DNA of 53,132 bases from Alphaproteobacteria bacterium (GTDB taxonomy: Bacteria; Pseudomonadota; Alphaproteobacteria; Rs-D84), in assembly GCA_017630405.1 (NCBI GenBank), contig JAGBVH010000008.1:1-53132 (forward strand), in the 5' to 3' direction. The position numbers and the translations under genes are program-made. Shown piece after piece: positions 18,118-26,466 of this stretch. Position 1 is the first letter of the stretch. Each line of letters begins with the position of its first letter. The notes under the pieces were generated by a model. It searched no databases. It saw nothing but the letters and a program-made list of their open reading frames with translations, and had not been told where the DNA came from.

Positions 18118-18588
18118 TTACTCTTTGAATTTAACTTCCAGAATTTCGAATTCTTTTTCACCACTTGGCAATTTTACGATACAGGTATCGCCAACACAGC
18201 GACCAATCATCGCGCGTCCAACTGGCGAAGTACAAGAAATAACGGTTTTACCATCCGATTCGATATCCGACAATATACGGCACTGCATTTTATTACCATC
18301 TTCATCTTCGGCAACAACGCGCGCGCCGAACACAACCCTGTCCCCGGACAGCGAATCCACATCAATAATAGCAGCATTTTCAATCACGCCTTCGATAAAC
18401 TGGATTCTCTTATCGATTTGGCGTTGTTTTTCCTTGGCCGCGCTGTAATCGGCATTTTCCGACAAATCCCCCAGCGAACGCGCCCACTGGACCGTTTTAA
18501 GAATTTCTGGTCTTTGAACTTCCTTAAGGTCTTTTAATTCTTTAATCAGGTTATCAAATCCTGCTCTTGAAATTGGCTTTTTTTCCAT
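18118..18588 (-). CDS. greA: Transcription elongation factor GreA
   Basis: 156 residues: an N-terminal coiled coil with the acidic tip SLGDLSENADYSAAKEKQ, which reaches into RNA polymerase to stimulate cleavage of backtracked RNA, and a C-terminal FKBP-like domain with SPVGRAMIGRCVGD. Length is standard. It is the first gene of the greA-mutL pair and is divergent from lptF; the ATG follows AGGATAGTATT. Confidence 0.97.
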   Translation of the reverse strand: MEKKPISRAGFDNLIKELKDLKEVQRPEILKTVQWARSLGDLSENADYSAAKEKQRQIDKRIQFIEGVIENAAIIDVDSLSGDRVVFGARVVAEDEDGNKMQCRILSDIESDGKTVISCTSPVGRAMIGRCVGDTCIVKLPSGEKEFEILEVKFKE

Positions 18589-18637
18589 AATACTATCCTA
18601 ATGTTTTATCCCCGAATTATACGCATTCATTTTAATT

Positions 18638-18666
18638 TTGCAATTATCAAATGAAAAGAGTATAGT
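18638..18666 (+). promoter_or_regulatory. Promoter directly abutting lptF (leaderless transcript predicted)
   Basis: TTGCAA (18638-18643), exactly 17 bases, TATAGT (18661-18666). Only nine bases separate the -10 box from the ATG at 18676, so the mRNA should begin within about three bases of the start codon. No Shine-Dalgarno is present. Confidence 0.65.
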
Positions 18667-18675
18667 TTTACTAAT

Positions 18676-19734
18676 ATGTTTAGGCTAAATATCTTAACCC
18701 GTTTTTTAATGCGCCGATTTTTTTCCGGCGTTGGTCTTGTTATGCTGATTGTATGCGGCATCATTTTTGCCGTCACATTTGTAGAACGTCTGCCATCAAA
18801 CCCGACTGCATTTGCCGCATTGTACGAGGCCTGGGTCCGCCTGTTAGAATATATGCCAATGTTTTTACCTTTGGCTGTATTTATGGGTACATTACTGGCT
18901 TCATACAACCTTACTAAATCCAGCGAAAGCATTATTGTATCTAGTGCGGGTTTATCACCATTACAATCAGCGCGCCCATTTTTGGTCGGTGCATTTTTGA
19001 TTGGCGCATTCGCAACAACTGTGGTCAATCCCTATTCGGTCAAAATAAGTACTGCAAATATAACACCAGACCACCTGCAACTAGTTGATAACGCAATCTG
19101 GCTGCGCGAGGCATCGGAAAACGGATACATAACAATCAACGCTGTAACTATGCAAAAATCCGGCGATTCACTGATATTCCAAAACGCAACAACATATGTT
19201 CAGGCACCCGATTTTAAACTGACCGCCCGCATACAATCAGACCAAGTCATTTTATCCAACAATGGCATAACTGCGCCAAACGCAACAATTTGGTCATCGG
19301 ACGGACGCATATCAAAGGCCGAATGGACCGCCCAAACATTATTAACCCCACAAACTGTTTTGGATCGCTATTTACAACCGGACCAGATTTCTTTCTGGGA
19401 ATTGCCAACATTTGTCACAAAAATGGAATCCATTGGCGCACCCGTTCGCGGTCACAAGGTTCAATTTTGGACCCTGCTCTTTTTACCTTTGACCATGATA
19501 TCAATGGCCATGCTGGGGGTCGCTTTTTCCCAGACCAAGCAACGCCGCAACTACAGTTTTGGCATAAAATTCAGCCTTGGTATCATCACATGCTTTGCTG
19601 TTTACTTTCTTATCAATATGTTTAATGCCATGGGCGCCACAGGCACCCTGCCTGCGATATTATCCATTATCGCGCCACCGCTTATCATTATTGCTGGCAC
19701 AGGCATATTCATAACCAGTTTTGATACAATATAA
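18676..19734 (+). CDS. lptF: Lipopolysaccharide export permease LptF/LptG family
   Basis: 352 residues of the YjgP/YjgQ family: N-terminal membrane helices (RFFSGVGLVMLIVCGIIFAVTFVERLP), a periplasmic beta-rich domain (about 100-250), and three C-terminal helices with FWTLLFLPLTMISMAMLGVAF. These permeases, with LptB, extract LPS from the inner membrane and pass it to the Lpt bridge. Whether this is the F or G paralogue is uncertain; only one copy lies in the window. It probably has a leaderless mRNA (see the promoter). It is followed closely by a microprotein and a Xer recombinase in one transcription unit. Confidence 0.87.
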   Translation: MFRLNILTRFLMRRFFSGVGLVMLIVCGIIFAVTFVERLPSNPTAFAALYEAWVRLLEYMPMFLPLAVFMGTLLASYNLTKSSESIIVSSAGLSPLQSARPFLVGAFLIGAFATTVVNPYSVKISTANITPDHLQLVDNAIWLREASENGYITINAVTMQKSGDSLIFQNATTYVQAPDFKLTARIQSDQVILSNNGITAPNATIWSSDGRISKAEWTAQTLLTPQTVLDRYLQPDQISFWELPTFVTKMESIGAPVRGHKVQFWTLLFLPLTMISMAMLGVAFSQTKQRRNYSFGIKFSLGIITCFAVYFLINMFNAMGATGTLPAILSIIAPPLIIIAGTGIFITSFDTI

Positions 19735-19750
19735 AAAGGGGGCAACCAAC

Positions 19751-19879
19751 ATGCCAAAGAAAAAGAAGTCCAAATTTCCAAAAATTATTTTGTGGTTTCT
19801 GATTATCGCATTGATTGCTTTGATGATTATATCATTTGCACCAACCCAACACATGACCGAAATTGTCGTTTATCCATGA
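19751..19879 (+). CDS. Small single-pass membrane protein
   Basis: 42 residues: MPKKKKSKFPKI, then a hydrophobic helix (ILWFLIIALIALMIISFA) and a short tail. A good ribosome site (AAAAGGGGGCAACCAAC) precedes the ATG. Its TGA stop overlaps the ATG of the Xer gene (ATGA at 19876-19879), the classic sign of translational coupling, which supports it as a real gene. The Lys-rich N-terminus predicts N-in topology. No family is recognised. Confidence 0.72.
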   Translation: MPKKKKSKFPKIILWFLIIALIALMIISFAPTQHMTEIVVYP

Positions 19880-20739
19880 ACTATATAGATATTTTTCTAG
19901 AAGCATTATCAGCAGAAAAAGGACGCAGCGCAAAAACTCTGGTCAGTTACGAATCGGATTTGCGGCTGACTGATTCAGCCATTTCTGGGGGCTTGATGAA
20001 CGCAAGTTCAATCGACATACAAAACTATTTATCATCCCTGCCAGACAAACCATCTTCAGTCGCACGCAAGGCATCAGCCCTGCGTGGTTTTTATAAATTT
20101 TTAATGTTGGAAAAAATAATAAAAACAAATCCGACCGCAAATCTTGAATTACCAAAACGCAATCGCGCCCTGCCGAAATTTTTATCTATCGATGAAATAG
20201 AATTACTAATATCCAGCGCAGGCGACATCAAAACCTCAACGCGTCTGCGCGCCATGATTGAATTATTGTACGCATCGGGATTGCGCGTATCTGAATTGTG
20301 CGAATTGCCGATAACCGCTATTTTGGGCGACAAATTATTAATCCATGGCAAAGGCGCCAAAGAAAGATTGGTCCCAATGCATGGTGCCGCAATTGATGCA
20401 CTTAACAAATGGCTGAACGCCCGCGGAGATGAGGAAAAATCAAAATATGTATTTCCATCGAACGGGAAAACCGGCCACATAACACGCGATGGATTTTTCA
20501 AAATCCTTAAAAAATGCTCCATATTGGCAGGAATTGATCCCACGCGGGTCAGTCCGCACGTCCTGCGTCATTCCTTTGCCTCGCACCTGTTGGCGGGGGG
20601 CGCAAATTTGCGCGCGATTCAAACAATGCTGGGCCACGAAGACATTTCAACAACCCAGATTTACACACATGTAATGCCGGAAAAATTACGCGAAACGGTG
20701 GAGCAACACCACCCATTATCCAAGTTAAAAGGTAAATAA
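19876..20739 (+). CDS. Tyrosine recombinase XerC/XerD
   Basis: 287 residues with the full tyrosine-recombinase site: Arg137 (GLRVSEL), Lys159 (HGKGAKERLVP), His228 and Arg231 (HVLRHSFASHLL), His254 (MLGHEDISTTQIYTH) and nucleophile Tyr263. The N-terminal SAM-like domain (1-100) is present. This is the housekeeping type that resolves chromosome dimers at dif; XerC versus XerD cannot be told from this one copy. No adjacent att sites or phage genes are seen, so an element-borne integrase is unlikely. Start overlaps the preceding microORF stop. Confidence 0.92.
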   Translation: MNYIDIFLEALSAEKGRSAKTLVSYESDLRLTDSAISGGLMNASSIDIQNYLSSLPDKPSSVARKASALRGFYKFLMLEKIIKTNPTANLELPKRNRALPKFLSIDEIELLISSAGDIKTSTRLRAMIELLYASGLRVSELCELPITAILGDKLLIHGKGAKERLVPMHGAAIDALNKWLNARGDEEKSKYVFPSNGKTGHITRDGFFKILKKCSILAGIDPTRVSPHVLRHSFASHLLAGGANLRAIQTMLGHEDISTTQIYTHVMPEKLRETVEQHHPLSKLKGK

Positions 20740-21243
20740 ATGATAAAAAAATGTGACAAACCAGGCTGTACCAAGGCCGGCACATGTCGGGCCCCAAAAT
20801 CACGCGATTTGCGTGACTATTGGTTCTTTTGTCAGGAACATGCCGCCGAATATAACAAAAACTGGAATTTTTATGCCGATATGACCCCAGAAGAAATCGA
20901 GGCCGACTGGGAGCGCCAAACATTTGGCACAGCATTAAAAGATAAAGAAAGCGCAAAAAAAGACGCAACCGATTATATGAATTTTTTAAACGACTTTATA
21001 ACCGGCCGCAGCAAATTTGACCGTGTTCCTGCCAAAAGTAAATTACCAACAACCGTTGTATCAGCGTTAAAGGTCTTTGACCTTGGCATTTCGGCCACTT
21101 GGCGCGAAGTTGGGGTTAAATATCGTGCACTGGCAAAAAAATACCACCCTGACACTGCCACAGACAAGAAAAACGCAGCAACAGAATTTGCGCGCGTATC
21201 TGCAGCATACGATATATTAAAAAAACACTTTGGAAAAAAGTAA
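20740..21243 (+). CDS. J-domain protein (DnaJ-like) with an N-terminal Cys/His region
   Basis: 167 residues. The C-terminal 65 residues form a J domain with the HPD motif (YRALAKKYHPDTATDKKNA), which would stimulate an Hsp70/DnaK ATPase. The N-terminus has CDKPGCTKAGTC followed by CQEHAAEYNKNW, a possible small zinc site. This layout, zinc-like head plus terminal J domain, is seen in alphaproteobacterial DnaJ-domain proteins of unknown client. The ATG directly follows the xer stop codon (TAAATG). Confidence 0.85.
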   Translation: MIKKCDKPGCTKAGTCRAPKSRDLRDYWFFCQEHAAEYNKNWNFYADMTPEEIEADWERQTFGTALKDKESAKKDATDYMNFLNDFITGRSKFDRVPAKSKLPTTVVSALKVFDLGISATWREVGVKYRALAKKYHPDTATDKKNAATEFARVSAAYDILKKHFGKK

Positions 21244-21244
21244 G

Positions 21245-21274
21245 TTGCACATAATACAAAAATAGGATTATAAT
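21245..21274 (+). promoter_or_regulatory. Promoter overlapping a terminator hairpin
   Basis: TTGCAC (21245-21250), 18 bases, consensus TATAAT (21269-21274). The expected start, about 21281, falls within the loop of the hairpin at 21272-21298, so transcripts from here would lack the 5' arm. Confidence 0.6.
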
Positions 21275-21302
21275 CCCCTTGTAAAAGCACGGGGGATTTT
21301 TT
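21272..21302 (+). terminator. Terminator or attenuator hairpin containing the Stealth gene ribosome site
   Basis: AATCCCC (21272-21278) pairs with GGGGATT (21292-21298), followed by TTTT up to the ATG at 21303. It looks like the terminator of the upstream run, but its 3' arm GGGGGA is also the only Shine-Dalgarno for the Stealth gene. Confidence 0.65.
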
Positions 21303-22337
21303 ATGCACAAAATCGATATAGTATATTTGTGGGTTGACGGTTCCGACAAAAAATGGCTGGCCATCAAAAATAAATGGCTAAAAAAACTAGGTCACTCCAT
21401 CCCAGAGCACCGCGGTGTCACATCCGATGAAAGATATCGCGACAACGGTGAATTCCTGTATTCTGTACGAAGTGTTGCAGAAAATATGCCTTGGGTAAAC
21501 CATATCTATATCATCACAGGCTTTGGTCAAGTTCCAAAATGGTTGAACACCAAGCATCCAAAAATCACAATCGTCCCCCACGAACAGATTATGCCGGCGG
21601 ATGCCCTGCCCACTTTTAATTCTACTGCAATTGAAATGTGTATCCCAAACATTCCAAATTTGTCAGAACATTTTGTTGTTATGAACGACGATATTTTTGT
21701 TAACAAAAAATTATCGCCATCATTTTTCTTTGACCGCCATGGCAATGCGAAAACCCGCCATGTCACCCGTCACCTGCGCGGTAAAAAGTTTGGCAATTGG
21801 CTGGATAGCGCAAATTCTTATTTATCCATGTTACTATTAAGCACCAAGATGATAGAAGTTTTATATGGTCGTAAATTCTATAAATACGCCCCATCACACA
21901 GCATTGACCCATACCTAAAATCTATGTGGATTAAGTGTCGCAACAATCCAATAATAAAACCAATCATCGACAACCAGATAAAGAATAAATTCCGCACAAG
22001 TTCGGAGTTACACCGCTGGATGTTCGGTCTTTATCAAACTACCAATGGTCGTGGAAAAATGTATCGTGCGCGTCCACACAAAAGCAGTCGCCACAAAATC
22101 TCGGATGCAATATATAACTTTTTACATTGGTATAAAACAGGCCGTTCTTCATATGTATGCCCATGTGTACGTGGTCATAAAAAATCCTTGCGACGCGCGG
22201 CTATATTCTGTATTAACGATTCCAGTGATAATACACCAGAAATGTTACGTGAAAACTTTGACTACATATCAAATCGCTTTTCTCGCACATGTGAATTTGA
22301 AAAGCCCACACCGCGCAAAACAACAAAACACAAATAA
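21303..22337 (+). CDS. Stealth-family capsular polysaccharide phosphotransferase (copy 1)
   Basis: 344 residues. The conserved Stealth regions are evident: CR1 IDIVYLWVDGSDKKW at the N-terminus, CR2 RYRDNGEFLYSVRSV...VNHIYIITGFGQVP with the acidic MNDDIFVNKKL, CR3 SHSIDPYLKSMW and a C-terminal CR4-like FCINDSSDNT. Family members transfer hexose-1-phosphate to make phosphodiester-linked capsule; the eukaryotic relative is GlcNAc-1-phosphotransferase. Copy 2 is at 26467, and residues about 65-125 of both are nearly identical. Own promoter and an unusual leader hairpin. Very basic C-terminus. Confidence 0.92.
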   Translation: MHKIDIVYLWVDGSDKKWLAIKNKWLKKLGHSIPEHRGVTSDERYRDNGEFLYSVRSVAENMPWVNHIYIITGFGQVPKWLNTKHPKITIVPHEQIMPADALPTFNSTAIEMCIPNIPNLSEHFVVMNDDIFVNKKLSPSFFFDRHGNAKTRHVTRHLRGKKFGNWLDSANSYLSMLLLSTKMIEVLYGRKFYKYAPSHSIDPYLKSMWIKCRNNPIIKPIIDNQIKNKFRTSSELHRWMFGLYQTTNGRGKMYRARPHKSSRHKISDAIYNFLHWYKTGRSSYVCPCVRGHKKSLRRAAIFCINDSSDNTPEMLRENFDYISNRFSRTCEFEKPTPRKTTKHK

Positions 22338-22339
22338 AA

Positions 22340-22364
22340 AATCCCCAGATTGGGGATTTTTTTA
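22340..22364. terminator. Bidirectional terminator between Stealth copy 1 and the gene at 22375
   Basis: AATCCCCA-GAT-TGGGGATT with T run on the plus strand and A run on the minus strand; lies between convergent genes. Confidence 0.88.
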
Positions 22365-22374
22365 CAATGATACT

Positions 22375-22704
22375 TTATCGTTTCAGACCAAACTGTTTCA
22401 ACATTGCGCGCCCCTGTAATACTTTGGCACGGTTCTGCGCAACTGTTGCTTTATGTGGCAAATAAAATGTAAAACCAAACACATTATCTGCGGTCTGAAC
22501 CATTTTCTGTTCCGACAAACTGTCATATGCTGCGCGGAATTTACGTTCCTTTATACGACTTTTTGTCTGAATACTTGCCTCAAACAAAGCCTTCAAAATC
22601 GCATGGTATTCACGAATCCATTTGTCGTTACCGCTCACTGTGTTACAAAAATCACGAAACGCGGCACGCAAACCATCTTTACTCAATTCATATTTATGCA
22701 TCAT
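22375..22704 (-). CDS. Small basic protein of unknown function
   Basis: 109 residues, Lys/Arg-rich and predicted mostly helical (KDGLRAAFRDFCNTVSG, WIREYHAILKALFEASIQTKSRIKER), with a short hydrophobic VFGFTFYLP near 75. An excellent ribosome site, AAGGAGTTAACG, precedes the ATG. It has its own promoter with a consensus -35 inside an inverted repeat, so expression looks controlled. It sits between a Stealth gene and typA on the opposite strand. DNA- or RNA-binding is conceivable from charge but there is no clear helix-turn-helix. No family is recognised. Confidence 0.75.
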   Translation of the reverse strand: MMHKYELSKDGLRAAFRDFCNTVSGNDKWIREYHAILKALFEASIQTKSRIKERKFRAAYDSLSEQKMVQTADNVFGFTFYLPHKATVAQNRAKVLQGRAMLKQFGLKR

Positions 22705-22741
22705 CGTTAACTCCTTTGGTTAATTCACACTCGCACCTATT

Positions 22742-22777
22742 AATATAGACAAACTTTAACAAATGTCAATATTTGTT
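22742..22777 (-). promoter_or_regulatory. Promoter with operator-like inverted repeat for the gene at 22375
   Basis: Minus strand TTGACA (22764-22769), 16 bases, TATATT (22742-22747). The -35 box sits inside the inverted repeat AACAAAT-N6-ATTTGTT (22758-22777), a typical size for a repressor or activator site. It lies in the divergent gap with typA and could affect both. Confidence 0.55.
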
Positions 22778-22849
22778 CATAAAAAAGTTGAAAATTCCTA
22801 TTTTTAGGTATACCCTGTATCCGATTAGACTAAAAATATGGGGCAAACT

Positions 22850-24682
22850 ATGAAAATTCGCAACATTGCAATTATTGCGCACGTTGACCATGGCAAAACA
22901 ACATTGGTTGATAACATGCTTAAACAGGCGGGAACATTCCGCGAAAATGAAAAAGTCGAAGACCGCGTCATGGACAGCGGTGATATTGAACGCGAACGCG
23001 GTATTACCATCTCGGCCAAGCCAACTTCTATCCAGTGGGGCGAATATAAAATTAACATCGTTGACACCCCAGGACACGCTGATTTTGGTGGCGAAGTAGA
23101 ACGTATCTTATCCATGGTTGACGGTGTAGTATTGTTGGTTGACAGCGCCGAAGGCCCACTGCCCCAAACAAAATTCGTATTGTCCAAGGCTTTAAAACTT
23201 GGTCTGCGTCCTATTGTTTGTATCAACAAAGTTGATCGTGGCGATGCGCGTCCTGATGAAGTTTTAAACGAAACATTTGACCTGTTTGATAAACTTGGCG
23301 CAACCGAAGAACAACTTGATTTCCCATATTTGTATTCTGTTGGTCGTGACGGTTGGGCTGTTCGTGATTTAAATGACGAACGCAAAGATTTGACCCCATT
23401 ATTCCAATTGATTGTGGACCATGTCCCTGCCCCTGACTGCAACGGTTCCCGCTGCCAGTTGGATGCACCGTTTACAATGTTGGCCACAACATTAGAGGCC
23501 GACCCATATGTTGGCCGTATTCTGACCGGTAAAATCGAATCCGGCACCGTTCGTGTTGGCCAATCGGTCAAGGCAATAAACATGCGTGGCGAATTTATCG
23601 AAAACGCAAAAATTACAAAAATCATCGAACATCGAGGTGTGGAAAAAATCTCACGCGATAGTGCCAGCGCAGGCGACATTGTTGTTATTGCTGGTTTTTC
23701 CAAGGCAACTGTGGCGGACACATTGTGTGACCCAAGTGTCACAGAGCCAATTCCTGCGATGCCAATTGACCCACCAACGCTGACAATGACATTCTTTGTT
23801 AACACATCACCATTGGCTGGTAAATCTGGTAAAAAGTTAACATCGCGTATGATTGGCGAACGCTTATTCAAAGAAGCAGAAACCAACATCGCATTAAAAG
23901 TTGAACAAAGCGAAAACAACGAAGCATTCGAAGTTTCTGGTCGTGGTGAATTACAACTTGGAATCTTGATTGAAACAATGCGCCGCGAAGGTTTTGAACT
24001 GTCCGTATCACGTCCACGCGTTGTTATGATTGACGGTGAAAACGGCGAAAAACTGGAACCAATCGAAGATGTCGTTATCGATGTGGACGATGAATTTTCT
24101 GGTGTTGTCATTGAAAAAATGACCAAGCGCAAGGCCACAATATCAGAAATGAAGGCCTCTGGTGGTGGCAAAACTCGTATTGTATTTTCTGCACCTTCGC
24201 GCGGTCTGATTGGTTATCTATCAGAATTCCGCACAGATACACGCGGCACCGGTATTATGAACCGCGTATTCGATAAATACGACACATATCGTGGTGCAAT
24301 CCAGCAATATCGCCCAGGCGTATTGGTATCCATGGAAAAAGGCAGTGCAGCAACATACGCCCTGTTTAACCTGCAACCACGCGGCACACTGTTCATCGAC
24401 CCACAAACCGAAGTTTATTCAGGTATGATTATCGGCGAACACAGCAAAGAAAACGATTTGGAAGTAAACCCAATCAAGGGTAAAGAACTAACAAATATGC
24501 GTTCAGTAACAGCGGACGAAAAGTTGTTCTTGGCACCTCCACGCCGTATATCGTTGGAAGAAGCCCTGTCCTATATCTTGGATGACGAATTAGTCGAAGT
24601 AACCCCTGACACAATCCGTCTGCGTAAAAAAGAATTGGACAGCAATACTCGTAAAAAATTGAAAAAACATATCGAAGAATAA
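22850..24682 (+). CDS. typA: Ribosome-associated GTPase TypA/BipA
   Basis: 610 residues of the translational GTPase family. G motifs: AHVDHGKTT (11-19), DTPGHADFGGEV, NKVDRGDARPDEV. These are followed by the EF-G-like domains and the TypA-specific C-terminus (GRGELQLGILIETMRREGFEL, SAPSRGLIGYLSEFRTDTRGTG, NTRKKLKKH). It acts on the ribosome in stress and low-temperature adaptation and in 50S assembly. The ATG at 22850 is chosen over 22838 because GGGGC lies six bases before it and the protein then starts MKIRNIAIIAHVDHGK as in the family. It is a core gene placed within the glycan locus. Confidence 0.96.
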   Translation: MKIRNIAIIAHVDHGKTTLVDNMLKQAGTFRENEKVEDRVMDSGDIERERGITISAKPTSIQWGEYKINIVDTPGHADFGGEVERILSMVDGVVLLVDSAEGPLPQTKFVLSKALKLGLRPIVCINKVDRGDARPDEVLNETFDLFDKLGATEEQLDFPYLYSVGRDGWAVRDLNDERKDLTPLFQLIVDHVPAPDCNGSRCQLDAPFTMLATTLEADPYVGRILTGKIESGTVRVGQSVKAINMRGEFIENAKITKIIEHRGVEKISRDSASAGDIVVIAGFSKATVADTLCDPSVTEPIPAMPIDPPTLTMTFFVNTSPLAGKSGKKLTSRMIGERLFKEAETNIALKVEQSENNEAFEVSGRGELQLGILIETMRREGFELSVSRPRVVMIDGENGEKLEPIEDVVIDVDDEFSGVVIEKMTKRKATISEMKASGGGKTRIVFSAPSRGLIGYLSEFRTDTRGTGIMNRVFDKYDTYRGAIQQYRPGVLVSMEKGSAATYALFNLQPRGTLFIDPQTEVYSGMIIGEHSKENDLEVNPIKGKELTNMRSVTADEKLFLAPPRRISLEEALSYILDDELVEVTPDTIRLRKKELDSNTRKKLKKHIEE

Positions 24683-24684
24683 AA

Positions 24685-24713
24685 AGTGCCCCATCTGGGG
24701 CATTTTTATTTTT
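24685..24713 (+). terminator. Rho-independent terminator after typA
   Basis: TGCCCCA-TC-TGGGGCA stem followed by TTTTTATTTTT. Confidence 0.9.
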
Positions 24714-24728
24714 CCCAAAAGTGTTTAG

Positions 24729-24757
24729 TTGCAAATCATCAATAAAACATGTACATT
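24729..24757 (+). promoter_or_regulatory. Promoter abutting the RgpF-like gene (leaderless predicted)
   Basis: TTGCAA (24729-24734), 17 bases, TACATT (24752-24757), then seven bases to the ATG at 24765; the start of transcription should coincide with the A of ATG. No Shine-Dalgarno is present. The -10 box is only a partial match. Confidence 0.5.
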
Positions 24758-24764
24758 ATATAGT

Positions 24765-25613
24765 ATGAAAACCAAACGCTTGTTCTTATTCGCAGGATAC
24801 AATGCCAACGGTATTATTGATGACGCACTGGTTTACTATGTGCGCACCCTACACAATTTTGGCGACATCGTGTTGGTAATGGATTCAGACTGCAAAAAAT
24901 CCGAATTAAAAAAAGTTGAAAAGTTTACCCTTTATTCCGCCGCTACGCGCCATGGTGAATATGACTTCGGTTCATACAAACGCGCATATCTTTGGGCCAA
25001 GGAAAATCTAGACCTATCTAAATATGACTTTGTCTATCTGGTCAACGATTCTGTTTATGGTCCTTTTTATGATTTGTCGCCCTATTTCCAGAAAATGGAA
25101 TCGCGCGGGCATGATGGATTTGGCCTTGTAACCAAACCACACCGCGAACGCGCACATATCCAGTCATGGTTTGTCGGCCTGTGCAAATCTGTATTTTTAT
25201 CTGATTGGTTTGACACATTTATGAACAAAATCACAAAATTACCAAGTAAGGGTTCAATCACCCGCGAATATGAACAGGGTCTGACAAAACTGATTGCCAA
25301 GAACGGTCTTTCTTGGGGCTGTCTGTTCAGTGTTCGAAACCGCGGAATCTATAACAAGGTAAAAAAACTGTACCGCGCAAAAATGCCTTTTATGAAAAAG
25401 GTCGCATTTAATCGCAACCATGGCTCACTTGGCCGCCAGATTTTATATGTACTTAACCATACATCGCCCAGCATTCGCGAAATTGTTTTATCATCTGCGC
25501 GTGGCCAGTTTGGCGCCACACATGTCGATTGGTTACTGACACGCAATCCGATTAAAATAATTTATCGCAAATTCAAACACGCAACCTATAAACTTTTTGT
25601 CGAGGGAATATGA
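24765..25613 (+). CDS. RgpF-like rhamnan/glycan synthesis protein
   Basis: 282 residues. The family motifs YDFGSYKRA and YDFVYLVNDSVYGPF are clear, as in the rhamnan-synthesis F domain found in streptococcal RgpF and many O-antigen loci; these proteins are glycosyltransferases acting on polyrhamnose or related glycans. The ATG at 24765 is used; an earlier in-frame TTG overlaps the promoter. First of three tightly packed genes: its TGA overlaps the next ATG by four bases. The C-terminus is basic and may lie on the inner face of the membrane. Confidence 0.82.
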   Translation: MKTKRLFLFAGYNANGIIDDALVYYVRTLHNFGDIVLVMDSDCKKSELKKVEKFTLYSAATRHGEYDFGSYKRAYLWAKENLDLSKYDFVYLVNDSVYGPFYDLSPYFQKMESRGHDGFGLVTKPHRERAHIQSWFVGLCKSVFLSDWFDTFMNKITKLPSKGSITREYEQGLTKLIAKNGLSWGCLFSVRNRGIYNKVKKLYRAKMPFMKKVAFNRNHGSLGRQILYVLNHTSPSIREIVLSSARGQFGATHVDWLLTRNPIKIIYRKFKHATYKLFVEGI

Positions 25614-26464
25614 AAAAACAAAAATCAAACAATATCACCAAGCGCATAGCCGCAATAACAATGGCCCGCAACGATGAATTCTTTTTATCGCGTTGGATAA
25701 AATATTACGGCGACCAAATCGGCTATGAAAACTTATACATATACCTTGATGGTACAGACCAAACAATTCCAAAAAATGCGGGCGCAGCACATGTGACAAA
25801 ATTGCCACATACAGATATGAGCCGCGCTGCCGGCGACAAATACAGAATTGGTTTGATGTCAGAACTGGCAAACAAATTATTAGCGGAATACGATATAGTA
25901 ATCGGATGTGACTGTGATGAATTTTTGGTTCCAGATACAAAAACTAAAATGGGTCTTGCCGAATATCTGTCCAACAAAAAAATCAACACAACCTTGTCCG
26001 GCATTGGTCTGGATGTTGGCCAACACATGAAACAAGAAAAAACATTAGATACCAACAAACCATTTCTTGACCAACGCGAATATGCCCTGCTTTCAACACG
26101 ATACACAAAACCAGTTGTAATAAACAAACCTGTATCCTGGGGCAGCGGGTTTCACCGTATCAAGAACCACAATTTCCACATTGATAAAAATCTGTACCTG
26201 TTGCACTTTGGCGCAATCGATATGGATATGTTATTGGCCAAGGCCGCCAATCGCGGTCCTGACTGGGTCAATCACCTAAAGCGCCGCGGCAATGGCACAA
26301 TTAACGATGTCACGAACCGACCCGCGCGCAGTGAAAAATGGATTGGAATTGCCCGCACAATCCAGACTTATCTTCGCGCACCATACGCGTGGAACAAACC
26401 TAATATGTTGGGACTAAAAATAGTTGTAAAAATTCCAGAACGACTCAAACTAAGTGGGATTTAA
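25610..26464 (+). CDS. Glycosyltransferase (family 2/92-like)
   Basis: 284 residues. The N-terminus RIAAITMARNDEFFLSRWIKYYG and the metal-binding CDCDEFLVP are typical of GT2/GT92-like transferases (glycosyltransferase 2_4 group); a later WGSGFHRIKNH segment and LHFGAID also fit. It would transfer a sugar to the surface glycan made by this locus; donor and acceptor are unknown. It overlaps the RgpF-like gene by ATGA and is followed within three bases by Stealth copy 2, so all three are one operon. Confidence 0.82.
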   Translation: MKKQKSNNITKRIAAITMARNDEFFLSRWIKYYGDQIGYENLYIYLDGTDQTIPKNAGAAHVTKLPHTDMSRAAGDKYRIGLMSELANKLLAEYDIVIGCDCDEFLVPDTKTKMGLAEYLSNKKINTTLSGIGLDVGQHMKQEKTLDTNKPFLDQREYALLSTRYTKPVVINKPVSWGSGFHRIKNHNFHIDKNLYLLHFGAIDMDMLLAKAANRGPDWVNHLKRRGNGTINDVTNRPARSEKWIGIARTIQTYLRAPYAWNKPNMLGLKIVVKIPERLKLSGI

Positions 26465-26466
26465 TT

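Noticed and set aside
19876-20739. Xer gene as integrase of an integrated element
   Set aside because: No att-like repeats, tRNA or phage genes nearby, and its translation is coupled to a lptF-linked microORF; it looks like the housekeeping recombinase.
22825-24171. 448-codon minus-strand frame opposite typA
   Set aside because: Antisense shadow of typA, Ser/Pro/Thr-rich, no promoter or ribosome site.
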